Position numbers and translations under genes: made by a program. Positions 24,920 through 34,690 of a stretch of DNA of 64,000 nt are shown piece by piece (the stretch's first letter is position 1; each line of letters opens with the position of its first letter). The notes under the pieces were generated by a model. The model made no database searches and was not told the origin of the DNA. It saw only the letters and a list, made by a program, of their open reading frames with translations. The stretch comes from Bacteroidota bacterium (GTDB lineage Bacteria > Bacteroidota > Ignavibacteria > SZUA-365), in assembly GCA_003246455.1 (NCBI GenBank), contig QKAF01000130.1, forward strand, positions 56,641-120,640. The letters run 5' to 3'.

Positions 24920-27032
24920 GCAGCGCGAGCATTTCTTCAACGGACTGCACCGGCAGTTCGCAGGCAAAGCCATGGCAGACATATGCCGTGGCTTTGCTGT
25001 CGATGGGGAGCGTTGACGCGGTATACGGTGCAAGCTGCGTAATGTCTTCCGCGGAGGCCGCGGGACGGAACACGAGGACGCTGTCGGGGAGCCAACGGGT
25101 TCGCAGCGCGCGCGCCATCTCGGATACGGCCAGGGGATTCTCGCCCGCAAGCACGATCTCCTCTCCAGCCGCGCGCGCGAAATGCAGCGCGGTGAGCATG
25201 ACCGTGCTCCCGGCGGGGTATTGGGCAAGCTGCGTGCCGAACGCGGCTGCAATTTCCTCCGCGCGTTTCTCGTACGTCGTTCTGCCGGTCATCCGCGCAA
25301 GCCTCATGAGGACATACGCCGCGGCGGCATTTCCGGAGGGCAGCGCGCCGTCATGAGATTCCTTGCTCCGTATGATCAATTCCTCTGCGTCGTGTGAGGA
25401 GAAAAACAGTCCGCCGTTGGAGTCATCGTGGAACAGGACCAGCATTTTCTCCGCGAGAGCAGCCGCGTCGCGGAGGAAGCGTGTTTCGAACGATCCTTCG
25501 TAGACATCGAGGAGCCCCCATATGACGAAGGCATAGTCGTCCAGAAATCCGGGGATGCCGGCGTCGTCGCCGCGCAGCCGGTGCAGCAGCGATCCTTCGT
25601 CATCGCGCAGGTGCGCGATAAGCGCGGAGGCGGCCCTTGATGCGAACGCGATGAGTTCGGCGTCGTCGAACGCCTGTCCCGCTTGCGCGAGCGCCGACAC
25701 CATCAGGCCATTCCACGAGGCGAGGATCTTGTCGTCCAGCGACGGATGAATGCGCTTCGCGCGGTACGCGAAAAGCGCCGCCCGCGTTCGCGCCACGAGA
25801 TCGAGCGCGTCGTCCAGCGCCATCGCGTGACGCTGTGCCCACTCCTGCGCATCGACGGCGATATGGAGGATGTTCGTTCCGTGTTCGAAATTTCCCGCTG
25901 CTTCCACGCCGAAATATTCGGAGAGCATCCCGGCGTGTTCGCCGGCGACTTCATCGAACTCGGCCTTCGTGAACACGTAGAATTTTCCCTCTTCTCCTTC
26001 GCTGTCCGCATTTTCCGCCGACCAGAACAATCCGCGGTGGTCCGTCATGTCGCGGCGGACATAGGTGATGAGTTCTTCCGCGATGGCGCGGTACACGGGT
26101 TTGCCCGTGACCTGGAACGCGTCGGTATAGGCCATGAGAAGGAGGGCGTTGTCGTAGAGCATCTTCTCAAAATGCGGCACCAGCCACTTCCGATCGACGG
26201 AGTAACGACAGAAGCCCCCGCCGAGATGATCCCACATGCCGCCGCGGTACATCCGCAGCAGCGTATGTTCAACCATGCGCAGGAGCTCGCCGTCTCCGGT
26301 CGCGGATGCGCGGCGGAGGAGGAAGGAGAGGGTGTGACCCATCGGGAATTTCGGTGCGGCGCCGAAACCCCCGAAGACCTCGTCGTAACCGCGCTTGATC
26401 GATTCCACCGCGCGCTCAAGCACATCCCCGGGAATTGCGCCGGGCTGTCCTGTCATCGCCCCGGAGAGCTGCGTCCGCACTTCCTCGCTGATGGAGAGAA
26501 TCCTGTTTCGTTCATTCTGCCAGACGTCCCGCAGGGAGGCGAGCACGCGAAGAAAACCCGGACGCCCGTGACGGTCGTCTTTCGGAAAATACGTCCCGGA
26601 GTAAAATGGCTTTTTATCCGGTGTAAGGAAAACGCTCAGCGGCCATCCTCCCGATCCGGTCATCGCCTGGCACACCGTCATGTAGATGTGATCGATGTCG
26701 GGACGCTCCTCGCGGTCGACCTTGATCGAGACGAAATGCGCGTTGAGGTACTCCGCCACATCCGCAGCCTCGAACGATTCATGCTCCATGACATGACACC
26801 AGTGACAGGTCGAGTAGCCGACGGAAAGAAAGACCGGCTTGTCCTCGCGGCGTGCTTTCTCGAAGGCTTCATCCCCCCAGGGATACCAGTCGACGGGATT
26901 CCGCGCGTGCTGCAGCAGGTACGGGCTGGATGTGAATACGAGACGGTTGAAATCGGGACCGCCATCGGCGGGGAGGGTCGACGGGTCGGGATAATCGAAT
27001 GCGCCATCGCGGATTTTCTTGACGCTGTCCAT
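24906..27032 (-). CDS. Thioredoxin-domain protein of the YyaL/SSP411 (DUF255) family
   Basis: The 708 residues begin with the thioredoxin-like DUF255 domain: [20 protein letters not shown], then the CxxC site in [15 protein letters not shown], and [18 protein letters not shown] long alpha/alpha-barrel like N-acylglucosamine epimerases follows ([47 protein letters not shown]). The family is widespread but its reaction is unsettled; a redox or nucleophilic role for the CHWC site is likely. The antisense 680-residue ORF at 25683 is a shadow. Confidence 0.95.
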   Translation of the reverse strand: MDSVKKIRDGAFDYPDPSTLPADGGPDFNRLVFTSSPYLLQHARNPVDWYPWGDEAFEKARREDKPVFLSVGYSTCHWCHVMEHESFEAADVAEYLNAHFVSIKVDREERPDIDHIYMTVCQAMTGSGGWPLSVFLTPDKKPFYSGTYFPKDDRHGRPGFLRVLASLRDVWQNERNRILSISEEVRTQLSGAMTGQPGAIPGDVLERAVESIKRGYDEVFGGFGAAPKFPMGHTLSFLLRRASATGDGELLRMVEHTLLRMYRGGMWDHLGGGFCRYSVDRKWLVPHFEKMLYDNALLLMAYTDAFQVTGKPVYRAIAEELITYVRRDMTDHRGLFWSAENADSEGEEGKFYVFTKAEFDEVAGEHAGMLSEYFGVEAAGNFEHGTNILHIAVDAQEWAQRHAMALDDALDLVARTRAALFAYRAKRIHPSLDDKILASWNGLMVSALAQAGQAFDDAELIAFASRAASALIAHLRDDEGSLLHRLRGDDAGIPGFLDDYAFVIWGLLDVYEGSFETRFLRDAAALAEKMLVLFHDDSNGGLFFSSHDAEELIIRSKESHDGALPSGNAAAAYVLMRLARMTGRTTYEKRAEEIAAAFGTQLAQYPAGSTVMLTALHFARAAGEEIVLAGENPLAVSEMARALRTRWLPDSVLVFRPAASAEDITQLAPYTASTLPIDSKATAYVCHGFACELPVQSVEEMLALLSER

Positions 27033-27149
27033 ACGCTCGCGTTTCTTTCAGTGGGAATGACCCCGTACGTTCCGATACGGGTATCGGATCCGGGCTGTTC
27101 TTCTGTCAACGCGCGCGGGATGCGGAAAATTCCGTGGAGCGGGAAAGAC

Positions 27150-27920
27150 TCAGCCGGGAGATCCGTCGCGACGCGGCGCCGAACAGTCCACCAGCACCAT
27201 CCAGGCATAGCGGCGCGTGAAAGGGAGAAGGCGGAAGACGAGACGGTCGACGCCGGTGAGAAGGGAATGAAGAGGCCTGAAGAGGAAGCTGCCGCGAAAC
27301 GGGATTGCCGCGATCGTGAACAGGTTGAAAAACTGCGTGCCGACGTTCGAAAAATATCGCTCGGCGAGCTTCAGATCCTGGCTGCGCAGCGGATGCTCAT
27401 CCTCGGAACGCATGTTGGGGGTGAGCCTGCGGTACAGATTGATGAAGGGATTGTGTCCCATCGGCTCGATGAAAATGGCATGCCCGTCTTCGTGGAGCAC
27501 GCGGTTGATTTCGGCGTACGCCTGCGGCAGGTCGAGATGATGAAGGATTCCCGTGCCCGCGACCGTGTCGAAGCTGCGGTCATCGAACGTCATCTGCTCC
27601 GCGTTCATCACCGCGTAGCGGATGTCGAGTCCGGCCTCGGCGGCGCGATCCTTTGCCACCTGGATCGCCGCAGGAGAAATGTCGATCCCCGTCGTCTGCG
27701 CGCCACACGCGGCCCAGTGCCGTGAAGACTCCCCGTCGCTGCATCCGTATTCAAGCAGCCGGCGGCCACGGCCGCGTTCCTCGACCTTGTGCGTGTACAG
27801 CGCGCGCGGGCCCTCCATGAGGACGTAGTACTTGTCGGTCGGACGGCGCGCCGCATCATCCTCGAGAATGCGGGTATCCTGAAATTTCTGTTCCTTGATA
27901 AGTCGAGAATCGTCTGACAT
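27150..27920 (-). CDS. Class I SAM-dependent methyltransferase
   Basis: Motif I (LLEYGCSDGESSRHWAACG), an acidic ribose-binding residue (TTGIDISPAAIQVAKDRA), motif II/III (FDDRSFDTVAGTGILHHLDLP) and YAEINRVLHEDGHAIFIEP give a clear Methyltransf_11-type fold, about residues 50-155. The C-terminal part (NPFINLYRRLTPNMRSEDEHPL) resembles methyltransferases acting on lipids, quinones or sugars. No neighbour fixes the substrate. Confidence 0.85.
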   Translation of the reverse strand: MSDDSRLIKEQKFQDTRILEDDAARRPTDKYYVLMEGPRALYTHKVEERGRGRRLLEYGCSDGESSRHWAACGAQTTGIDISPAAIQVAKDRAAEAGLDIRYAVMNAEQMTFDDRSFDTVAGTGILHHLDLPQAYAEINRVLHEDGHAIFIEPMGHNPFINLYRRLTPNMRSEDEHPLRSQDLKLAERYFSNVGTQFFNLFTIAAIPFRGSFLFRPLHSLLTGVDRLVFRLLPFTRRYAWMVLVDCSAPRRDGSPG

Positions 27921-28209
27921 GGAAGAGCGTTCCGAAGTAAGGCAGTCAATCTGTGTCCTTCAAGTATAACATGCCGGACACTCTTTCCGCAACAAGAGTC
28001 CATACGCAGAGCGGAACCGTGCGGGTACAAGCCTGCCGCATGCGCACACGTACCGCATGCCCGGTCGTTCGGCATACACGGTCGTTCCGAATACACGGAG
28101 GCGCCGCAAGCACGCCAGCGGCGGCTGATTCGGGTGCAGCGGGGGCTCTCTTGTCCGACAAACCTGGCGGACGTACCTTTTCACATTACGTCATGCCGGC
28201 AATATTCCG

Positions 28210-29460
28210 ATGAAGCAATCCCGCATACTCGCTCCTGTTTCGCTGATCGCGGCGACGGTGCCGCTGCCTTTTACCGCGTATTTCGCGGGGGGACTGCTGC
28301 ACGCGTTCGCCGAAGCGGCGATGATCGGAGGACTCGCCGACTGGTTCGCCGTGGTGGCCCTGTTTCGTCATCCGATGGGACTTCCCATTCCCCACACCGC
28401 CATACTGCCGCGGCATCGCGCCAAGCTCACGAACGGCATCATCGACATGGTACAGAACCGGTGGCTGACCAAGGAGACAATCCTGGAGCGAATCGCAGGC
28501 TGGAATGTAAGCGCTCTGCTGATTTCCGCGCTTGATGATGCGGACAATCGGACCCGTCTGCTTCGCCTGCTGCACGGGGCCCTCTCCGAGACGCTTCGCG
28601 GCGTCGATGAGCGGCGGTTTGCCGAGCAGCTGACCGAACTGCTGGCGCGGAACGTGCATACGCAGGATATCCTGCGCTGGAGCAGCGCGGCAGGCGGTCG
28701 TGCGGTGCAGCAGGGATTGCACGGCACGCTCTTCGCGTACGGCATCGGACGCGGAGGAGAGTGGCTCAATACGCCGGAAATCCGGCGTGTCATCGTAAAG
28801 CACCTGCATGAAATCGCGGAGCAGTACGCCAGCAATCCCGTGCGCAGGATCGGCAAGTGGATGGCGGAAAGCGTGAACGCGCTCAATTACGACGAACTCG
28901 CGGAGGCGATCGTACGCACGATGGGCGAGGAACTGCTTCGTATGCGCGACGATCCGGCACATCCCGCGCGAAGCGATTTCGATCGATGGATGCGGACATC
29001 GATCGAGGGATTGGAGAATAATTCCGAAGTCGCCTCCGTGGTCGAACAATGGCGAAGCGAAATGCTTGACAGCGGTCACGCGGCAGATCTGCTCGCGCAG
29101 CCCGTGCAGCGGCTCCGTTCCTGGATCCTCGATGATCTCGGGAAAGAGGACTCGATCATCATGCATCAGCTGCAGGGGGCCATCGAAAAGGCGCTCCGGC
29201 GATTTGCGGAAAACGAGAACGCGCAGCAGCAGCTCGACCGCTGGCTGAAGGAGAAGATCGCCACGATCGTCGAAGTGCATCACGGGGAAATCGGCGACAT
29301 GGTCAAGAGCAATCTCGAGAAACTCGATGACACGCAGCTCGTCCGACAGATCGAGGAAAAGGTCGGAGACGACCTGCAGTTCATTCGACTCAACGGCGCC
29401 ATCGTCGGAGGACTCGTCGGAATGACGATATTTCTGTTCAAGTATTTCATTCTTTCCTGA
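28210..29460 (+). CDS. DUF445 family (YjiN-like) membrane protein
   Basis: The N-terminus AEAAMIGGLADWFAVVALFRHPMGLPIPHTAILPRH is the hallmark of DUF445. Long amphipathic helices follow, then a C-terminal transmembrane segment (NGAIVGGLVGMTIFLFKYFIL). Members are inner-membrane proteins with a large helical domain; function is not established. The next gene begins eight bases after the stop. Confidence 0.92.
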   Translation: MKQSRILAPVSLIAATVPLPFTAYFAGGLLHAFAEAAMIGGLADWFAVVALFRHPMGLPIPHTAILPRHRAKLTNGIIDMVQNRWLTKETILERIAGWNVSALLISALDDADNRTRLLRLLHGALSETLRGVDERRFAEQLTELLARNVHTQDILRWSSAAGGRAVQQGLHGTLFAYGIGRGGEWLNTPEIRRVIVKHLHEIAEQYASNPVRRIGKWMAESVNALNYDELAEAIVRTMGEELLRMRDDPAHPARSDFDRWMRTSIEGLENNSEVASVVEQWRSEMLDSGHAADLLAQPVQRLRSWILDDLGKEDSIIMHQLQGAIEKALRRFAENENAQQQLDRWLKEKIATIVEVHHGEIGDMVKSNLEKLDDTQLVRQIEEKVGDDLQFIRLNGAIVGGLVGMTIFLFKYFILS

Positions 29461-29468
29461 GCGCGACG

Positions 29469-30287
29469 ATGCAGATTATCCCCGTAAGCTCGCTCGATCA
29501 TCACGAACTCGAACCCTATCGCACGCTGCGTGCACGGACGCATCACTGGCAGGAAGGATTCTGCGTCACCGAGGGCGAAAAGGCGGTCCGTGCGCTTCTC
29601 GCGTCGTCGCTGCGCGTGCATTCCCTTCTGCTGACGGAGTCATGGCTGTCGATGCTCCGACCGGAACTCGACGCGGCACGATTCGATGAAACCATGGTTT
29701 TCGTCGCAACCGACGCACTCATGGAAGGCATCGTCGGATTTTCCCTGCACAAGAGCCTGCTCGCCATCGGCGTGGTCCCTCCCAATCCCGCGCTCGAAAC
29801 GCTGCATCGAACGGCGCCGCCGGCCGGACTGCACGTCGCGCTGGAAGGAATTGCGGACGCGGAGAACATGGGAATGATTCTGCGCAACTGCGCGGCCTTC
29901 GGCGTACACAGCCTCATCGTGGGTCCCGACTCGAGCAGTCCTTGGATGCGGCGCAGCGTGCGGGTTTCCCTCGGCAATGTTTTCGCACTGACCATTCATC
30001 GTTCCGGAAACCTGCTGGAGACCCTGGACAGATGCCGCGGGGAATTCGGCTGGCACGTTGTCGGGACGACGCCACGGGGAGGAGCGGAGCGCATCCTGCG
30101 TCCTGCGGACGCGCAGCCGCGGCAGCTCTGCCTGCTGTTCGGAAGCGAGGCCTACGGGCTGACCGATGATGCGCTGGCGCAATGCGATGATCGCTTCAGC
30201 ATACCGATGCGCAACGATGTCGATTCCATCAATGTCGCGAACGCGGTGGCAGTGACGCTGTTCGAAGCGACGCGTTCGCCTCGATGA
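29469..30287 (+). CDS. TrmH/SpoU-family RNA 2'-O-methyltransferase
   Basis: A substrate-binding N-terminal domain (FCVTEGEKAVRALLASS) is followed by a SPOUT knot domain. Its three motifs are present: IADAENMGMILRNCAAFGV, LCLLFGSEAYGLTDDAL and IPMRNDVDSINVANAVAVTLFEA. These enzymes methylate ribose in rRNA or tRNA; the exact site cannot be read from sequence. It is probably cotranscribed with the DUF445 gene. Confidence 0.92.
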   Translation: MQIIPVSSLDHHELEPYRTLRARTHHWQEGFCVTEGEKAVRALLASSLRVHSLLLTESWLSMLRPELDAARFDETMVFVATDALMEGIVGFSLHKSLLAIGVVPPNPALETLHRTAPPAGLHVALEGIADAENMGMILRNCAAFGVHSLIVGPDSSSPWMRRSVRVSLGNVFALTIHRSGNLLETLDRCRGEFGWHVVGTTPRGGAERILRPADAQPRQLCLLFGSEAYGLTDDALAQCDDRFSIPMRNDVDSINVANAVAVTLFEATRSPR

Positions 30288-30293
30288 AACGGG

Positions 30294-30328
30294 GAAAATG
30301 AAAACGGTCCCGAAAGCTCGGGACCGTT
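30294..30328 (-). terminator. Terminator of the Omp28-like gene
   Basis: An 11-bp stem (AACGGTCCCGA / TCGGGACCGTT on +) has a T-rich tract on the minus-strand exit side (TTTTCATTTTC). This fits the end of the leftward gene at 30361. No T-run is present in the + direction. Confidence 0.75.
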
Positions 30329-30360
30329 CCTGCAATGCGCCAACCCGTCCGGGCTGGAGA

Positions 30361-31416
30361 TCAGAATCGTTTTTTCGCGGCCTGAAGAATTTCACCGCTG
30401 CCGTTGCTCTGGAGGAAGACGACCACGCCGAGGTTGTCCGCGTTCCAGGCTTCATTGATATCGATGCTGCGCTGGAAGACAGCGGTCTGCCCGTTTCCGA
30501 TGGTGACTGCCTCGCCGGCCGCGGAAGGATACATCCGCCGCATGACGTCGAAGTGCACGAGCTCCGAATTCCCGTCATTGTATTCGATGTTGGATTCGGT
30601 TACCGCGGTATGGAGGCGGAGATCATTGAAGCTCGCCGTGGCAATTCCCTTGATTGTGATGGTCAGGTTGATGGTGCTGCCGGTGCGGGTGCTTTCCAGA
30701 TCGATCTTCGCACCGGCCGGGGTATCCATGCCGGATTTCGCGGAGGAAATCCAGTCGGCGGCGCGATTGTTGATTTTCGCCCCGTTGACAAAGCCCATCG
30801 GTGCGCCTTCGTTCGGATCGAAGAGGTATTCAACGCGCGGACGCGACCATTCGGAAGAATGCTGCCAGAGCTTGTCGGTCGGACGCGGCCACCAGACGTG
30901 ATATTTGATGGTCGCCACGCGCTGCTGGAACAGCGGGGTCGCCTCCTCTTCGTGGAAGAGTTCGTTGGCGGGTCCGCAGGGAGCGCAGTTCGCGCTGGTG
31001 ACGATTTCCACGAGCACCATGCGCTCGACTTCATCCTGCTGAGCGGTACCCTTGCGCAGCTGGACGGTTGCCACGCTTTCGTTGCCTGCCGGATCCTTCG
31101 CGATGGCGCGCAGCTGATGCAGTCCTTCACTGATGTCCGCGGCCTCGAGCGTGGATTCCCACGGGGCCTCCGTCAGCGTCGCAAAAGGCGCGCCGCCGTC
31201 GAGGGACAGCTCGATGGAGAGGATTTTATCGTTATCGCTCGCGTCGATCGAAATCGCGATGTCCGCGGCCGAGATGGAGTCGCCGCTGAGAGGAGTAAGA
31301 AAACTCACTTTTGGTGCCTGAATGTCCTCGCCGGGTTCATTGACGGCCTTGGTGCCGCAGCCCTGCACCAGGGCGAGCAGCAGGAGGATGGAAAGGAGCT
31401 GTGTCGTCGTCTTCAT
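30361..31416 (-). CDS. Omp28-like lipoprotein with N-terminal Ig-like domain
   Basis: The start at MKTTTQLLSILLLLALVQGC puts AGGA eight bases upstream and gives a lipobox (VQGC). The ORF track's 31455 start is 13 residues longer and spoils the leader. An Ig-like domain follows (APKVSFLTPLSGDSISAADI ... LHQLRAIAKDPAGNES). Next is a thioredoxin-like Omp28 domain with EIVTSANCAPCGPANELFHE. Omp28 proteins are Bacteroidota outer-membrane-associated lipoproteins of unclear role; the CAPC pair could be redox active. It follows the DUF58 gene by 35 bases. Confidence 0.8.
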   Translation of the reverse strand: MKTTTQLLSILLLLALVQGCGTKAVNEPGEDIQAPKVSFLTPLSGDSISAADIAISIDASDNDKILSIELSLDGGAPFATLTEAPWESTLEAADISEGLHQLRAIAKDPAGNESVATVQLRKGTAQQDEVERMVLVEIVTSANCAPCGPANELFHEEEATPLFQQRVATIKYHVWWPRPTDKLWQHSSEWSRPRVEYLFDPNEGAPMGFVNGAKINNRAADWISSAKSGMDTPAGAKIDLESTRTGSTINLTITIKGIATASFNDLRLHTAVTESNIEYNDGNSELVHFDVMRRMYPSAAGEAVTIGNGQTAVFQRSIDINEAWNADNLGVVVFLQSNGSGEILQAAKKRF

Positions 31417-31451
31417 AATACGAATCCTTTGAACCATGATACGGGTATCGT

Positions 31452-32357
31452 TCATCCCCCGATCTTTCTTCTTTTATTGAGATATTCGAACAGTGCGACG
31501 TCGAAGGGGACCGACGTGTCGAGCAGGACGTAGTCGATGCGCTGCTCGCGGCATTCCCTTTTATAGCGTGCGATGAAATCGCGCATCGCTTCCCTGTATG
31601 CACGTTGAATCTGATGCGGCTGTGTCATCATTTCCTCGTTGTTTTCCATATCGCGGAAAATCGCATCGCGGCCGAAGTCGAAATTTCTTTCCCGCGGATC
31701 GAGGATATGAAAGAGAATCACTTCATGCTGGTTGTAGCGGAAATGCTTCAGCGCGGAGAGCACGTCATCGGGATTGTCGAAGAGGTCGCTGAAGATCATG
31801 ACGAGGCCGCGGCGGTGCAGCCGTTCGGCAGCCATGTTCAGCGCTCGTCCGGTTCCGGTCGCACGGGCGGCCTGCAGCTGCTCGAGCTCCTGCAGGATGG
31901 TCTGCAGGTACACCTTCGTGGAATGCGGAGGCATGAATTTCTGCAGCGCTTCGTCGTACGTGAGGAGTCCGACCGCGTCCTGCTGCCGCATCATCAGGTA
32001 CGCCAGTGCCGCGGCGAGATAGGATGCGTACTGCAGCTTCGTGACGCTGGCGCCGGATTTGAAATCCATCGACCGGCTGGTATCGAGCACGAGGTAGGAT
32101 TTGAGGTTGGTCTCCTCCTCGAACTGCTTGATATAATAGCGGTCGGTACGGCCGAGCACTTTCCAGTCGATGCGGCGGATTTCGTCGCCCGGCATGTACT
32201 GGCGGTGTTCCGCGAACTCGACGCTGAAACCGTGATAGGGACTTTTGTGCAGGCCTGTGATGAAGCCTTCCACCACGAGACGCGCGCGCATTTCCATGGT
32301 GGATAGGCGCGATACGACGTCCGGCTGAAGATATGTGCTTCTGTTTTCCTGCCGCAT
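31452..32357 (-). CDS. DUF58 domain protein (vWA-like)
   Basis: The family sequence HGFSVEFAEHRQYMPGDEIRRIDWKVLGRTDRYYIKQFEEETNL is followed by a vWA-like MIDAS start (LVLDTSRSMDFKSG) and a Rossmann-like rest. DUF58 proteins usually sit with a MoxR ATPase and vWA partners in chaperone-like operons. No MoxR gene is visible here, which is unusual unless it lies elsewhere. The gene begins six bases after the TPR lipoprotein stop. Confidence 0.92.
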   Translation of the reverse strand: MRQENRSTYLQPDVVSRLSTMEMRARLVVEGFITGLHKSPYHGFSVEFAEHRQYMPGDEIRRIDWKVLGRTDRYYIKQFEEETNLKSYLVLDTSRSMDFKSGASVTKLQYASYLAAALAYLMMRQQDAVGLLTYDEALQKFMPPHSTKVYLQTILQELEQLQAARATGTGRALNMAAERLHRRGLVMIFSDLFDNPDDVLSALKHFRYNQHEVILFHILDPRERNFDFGRDAIFRDMENNEEMMTQPHQIQRAYREAMRDFIARYKRECREQRIDYVLLDTSVPFDVALFEYLNKRRKIGG

Positions 32358-32363
32358 GATTTC

Positions 32364-32879
32364 CTATTCGTTTCCGATGTCAGCCGCCGGCGGCTGGGAT
32401 TCCTGCAGGGACTGCAGAAGTTCCTCGGGACTTCTTCCCAGATTCTCGAGCTCGAACCGTGCGGTCTCCGCCATCGAACTGTCGGGGTATTCCTTGAGGT
32501 ACTTCTGATATGCCTCGCGGGCACGCTCAAGATTGTTGATCTCGTTCGCATAGGTATACGCCGCTGCGAACAAACCTTTATGACCCCACTCACTCTCGGG
32601 ATACTTCGTCGCGATGAGTTCATAGGTCGTGGCCGCTTTCACCGGATCCTGCTGCTCGTTCACATAGATGAGCGCGCAGCGGAACATCGCCTGCGGCGCT
32701 TCCGGGGAGTCGGCAAAGTCCTTGGCGACCTGCTCGTAGAGCGCAAGCGCCTCGGTGTTCTTCCCGTCCTGCTGGAGGTCGGCGGCCTGATTCATGAGAT
32801 CGGACGCATCCTGACCCGAACAACCGATAAGGAGCACCATGGCGGTAACGATGAGGGCAAACTGTTTGATCATGTTCAC
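32364..32879 (-). CDS. TPR lipoprotein (BamD/YbgF-like)
   Basis: The lipoprotein leader ends LLIGC (Cys20). Tetratricopeptide-like repeats follow: LMNQAADLQQDGKNTEALALYEQVAKDFADSPEAPQAMF, DPVKAATTYELIATKYPESEWGHKGLFAAA and NLERAREAYQKYLKEYPDSSMAETARFEL. It resembles the outer-membrane-attached adaptors BamD and CpoB/YbgF, but at 171 residues it is shorter than BamD. It is the first gene of the leftward group with DUF58 and the Omp28-like gene. Confidence 0.85.
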   Translation of the reverse strand: MNMIKQFALIVTAMVLLIGCSGQDASDLMNQAADLQQDGKNTEALALYEQVAKDFADSPEAPQAMFRCALIYVNEQQDPVKAATTYELIATKYPESEWGHKGLFAAAYTYANEINNLERAREAYQKYLKEYPDSSMAETARFELENLGRSPEELLQSLQESQPPAADIGNE

Positions 32880-32945
32880 TTCACGAATTGTTTAGCAAAA
32901 CAAATTATCACTTGCCCCATCGCCAAACAAGGCACGGTGGGGGTT

Positions 32946-32992
32946 GCAGGAGGCAGGAGGCGGTACTGACGCAGGGACGAGCCAACGGCTCG
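32946..32992 (+). repeat. Dispersed intergenic repeat, copy 1 (two heptamers plus hairpin unit)
   Basis: Two GCAGGAG heptamers and a degenerate third (GCGGTAC) are followed by the 26-base unit TGACGCAGGGACGAGCCAAC-GGCTCG. The same unit follows the long heptamer array at 51390. With flanking bases, GGACGAGCC-AAC-GGCTCGTCC forms a perfect 9-bp hairpin here. It lies between two leftward genes. Confidence 0.85.
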
Positions 32993-33004
32993 TCCAGGCA
33001 GGCA

Positions 33005-33757
33005 TCAGAAGAAAGTGATTTTCACGAGGAGGGCGAGGAGCACGAGACCGAAGACGGGTTTGATCACGCGCGTGCCGCCCTTGATGGCAAGACCGGAACC
33101 GGTCCAGGCGCCCGTGATATTTGCGAGTCCCATCGGAAGCGCGACGATCCAGGCGATTTCGCCACCGAGGAGGAAGGCCATGATCGCGGCGTAATTCGAC
33201 GCCAGATTCAGGAGTTTTGCATGCGCGGTAGCGCGAAGGAAGCCGAAATGGAAGAAGAGGACGAAGCCGAAGGCGAGAAACGACCCCGTGCCGGGACCGA
33301 AAAAACCGTCATAGAATCCGAGCACGAGCGCGAATCCGGCGGCCATGACGAAGTGCCGACGTTCGACCCTGTCTCGCTGATCCGTGACGCCGAAATCCTT
33401 CCGGAGGAACGTGATCGCTGCCACGATGACGATCAGACCGGGAATGAGCGCTTCGAGCGAGGAGCCCGGAACGTGCAGAACCGTCCATGCGCCGGTGTAA
33501 GAACCGATGAAGGAAAAGATGAAACCGGTAATTCCCAGTGGCAGGATCACGTATCCGCTCCGCAGATAGCGGAAGGTACTGACGCTCGTGCCGATGGCGC
33601 TCTGTACTTTGTTGGTCGCGAGGGCGACGTGCGGCGGCAGTCCCGCGGCGATGAGCGCGGGCAGCGTGATCAGTCCGCCGCCGCCGGCCATCGAATCGAT
33701 CAGACCGCCGAGGAATCCGGCGGCAAGAAGCAGCGCATATGTCAGTATATCGGGAAT
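33005..33757 (-). CDS. TSUP-family (TauE/SafE-like) transporter
   Basis: The hallmark LAAGFLGGLIDSMAGGGGLI followed by TLPAL, and the later FYDGFFGPGTGSFLAFGFVL, show a sulfite/organosulfonate exporter-family membrane protein with about eight helices. The ORF track starts at the ATG at 33691, which cuts off the conserved first helix (ILTYALLLAAGFLGGLIDS). Upstream the frame is open to a TGA at 33797-33799, with no ATG, GTG or TTG. An ATT at 33755-33757 has GGAG five bases upstream and is my best start. It follows the EamA gene by 34 bases. Confidence 0.82.
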   Translation of the reverse strand: MPDILTYALLLAAGFLGGLIDSMAGGGGLITLPALIAAGLPPHVALATNKVQSAIGTSVSTFRYLRSGYVILPLGITGFIFSFIGSYTGAWTVLHVPGSSLEALIPGLIVIVAAITFLRKDFGVTDQRDRVERRHFVMAAGFALVLGFYDGFFGPGTGSFLAFGFVLFFHFGFLRATAHAKLLNLASNYAAIMAFLLGGEIAWIVALPMGLANITGAWTGSGLAIKGGTRVIKPVFGLVLLALLVKITFF

Positions 33758-33791
33758 GTCGGCTCCGGACTGTGCAGATACGCGGACTGGG

Positions 33792-34682
33792 TTATCTCAG
33801 GAAGAGCAGGGCGACGCCCGCGACCGCGATGACCGCGCCGCCGATGGCGCGCATCGAAAGGCGTTCGCGATACACGAGCCAGACCAGCGGGAGCATGATG
33901 ATCGGGGGCATGGCCATGATGGTCGTGGCGATGGCAACCTTCGTATGCGCGATGGCAACGAGGCTGAACGTGATGCCGAGATACGGACCGAGAACGGCGC
34001 CGGCCGTGGTGAATCCCAGGGCCTTTGGATCGCGGCGGTAAACACGGAAGGGATTTCTGTACCACTTCAGCAGGATGGCAGCGGGAAGAAACAGGACCAC
34101 CGCGGCGGCGACACGCACGGCGGTCGCGACCATCCCGTGGAGCGGCGCTTCGTTGAACGCGAACTTCGCGAAAATGAGACCGGTCGCCTGGCCAAGCGCT
34201 CCGAGCAGGGCGAACAGCACACCCTTCGGGGTCACCGTGTACTTTGACGCAGCGGCAGGCTGCCGCTCGAGGACGACCACGGCGATTCCCGCGATCGTAA
34301 TGATCATGCCCGCAATCGCGAGCGGTTTGAGTGATTCGTCGAGAAACACATATCCCATGGCGGCGGTCAGCGCGGGTACCAGCGACATGATGAGCATCGA
34401 GATGCGTGCTCCGATATCCTTGAAGGCGCGGAACAGGAAGCTGTCCCCGATGACCAGACCGATGATGCCGCTCAATGCCAGGTTGTACAGCTGGCCGGCA
34501 GACATCGCGTAGCTTTCTCCGAGCAGCCAGATCGTGACACCCAGGAAGACGAGCGCGAGAACCATGCGCGTGATATTGACCTGGATGGAGCCGACGCGCG
34601 TCGTCGCTTCGGTGAACACCATGGATGTCCCCGACCACAGGAACGCGGTCAGCAATGCGCTGAGTTCACCGACAAAAGGCAT
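33792..34682 (-). CDS. EamA-family (DMT) transporter
   Basis: From the start at MPFVGELSALLTAFLWSGTSM this is a 296-residue protein of two five-helix EamA repeats. Characteristic parts are NITRMVLALVFLGVTIWLL, SGIIGLVIGDSFLFRAFKDIGA, TKVAIATTIMAMPPIIMLPL and the closing AIGGAVIAVAGVALLFLR. The 68 extra residues in the ORF track are out-of-frame VOC-gene sequence. Members export or exchange small metabolites; substrate unknown. It starts eight bases after the VOC gene. Confidence 0.9.
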   Translation of the reverse strand: MPFVGELSALLTAFLWSGTSMVFTEATTRVGSIQVNITRMVLALVFLGVTIWLLGESYAMSAGQLYNLALSGIIGLVIGDSFLFRAFKDIGARISMLIMSLVPALTAAMGYVFLDESLKPLAIAGMIITIAGIAVVVLERQPAAASKYTVTPKGVLFALLGALGQATGLIFAKFAFNEAPLHGMVATAVRVAAAVVLFLPAAILLKWYRNPFRVYRRDPKALGFTTAGAVLGPYLGITFSLVAIAHTKVAIATTIMAMPPIIMLPLVWLVYRERLSMRAIGGAVIAVAGVALLFLR

Positions 34683-34690
34683 GGGCTGCG

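Noticed and set aside
25683-27725. 680-residue + strand ORF
   Set aside because: Antisense to the YyaL-type gene and part of the methyltransferase; no family match.
27953-28213. 86-residue + strand ORF between the methyltransferase and DUF445 genes
   Set aside because: Composition unlike the neighbouring genes and overlaps the DUF445 start; more likely non-coding.
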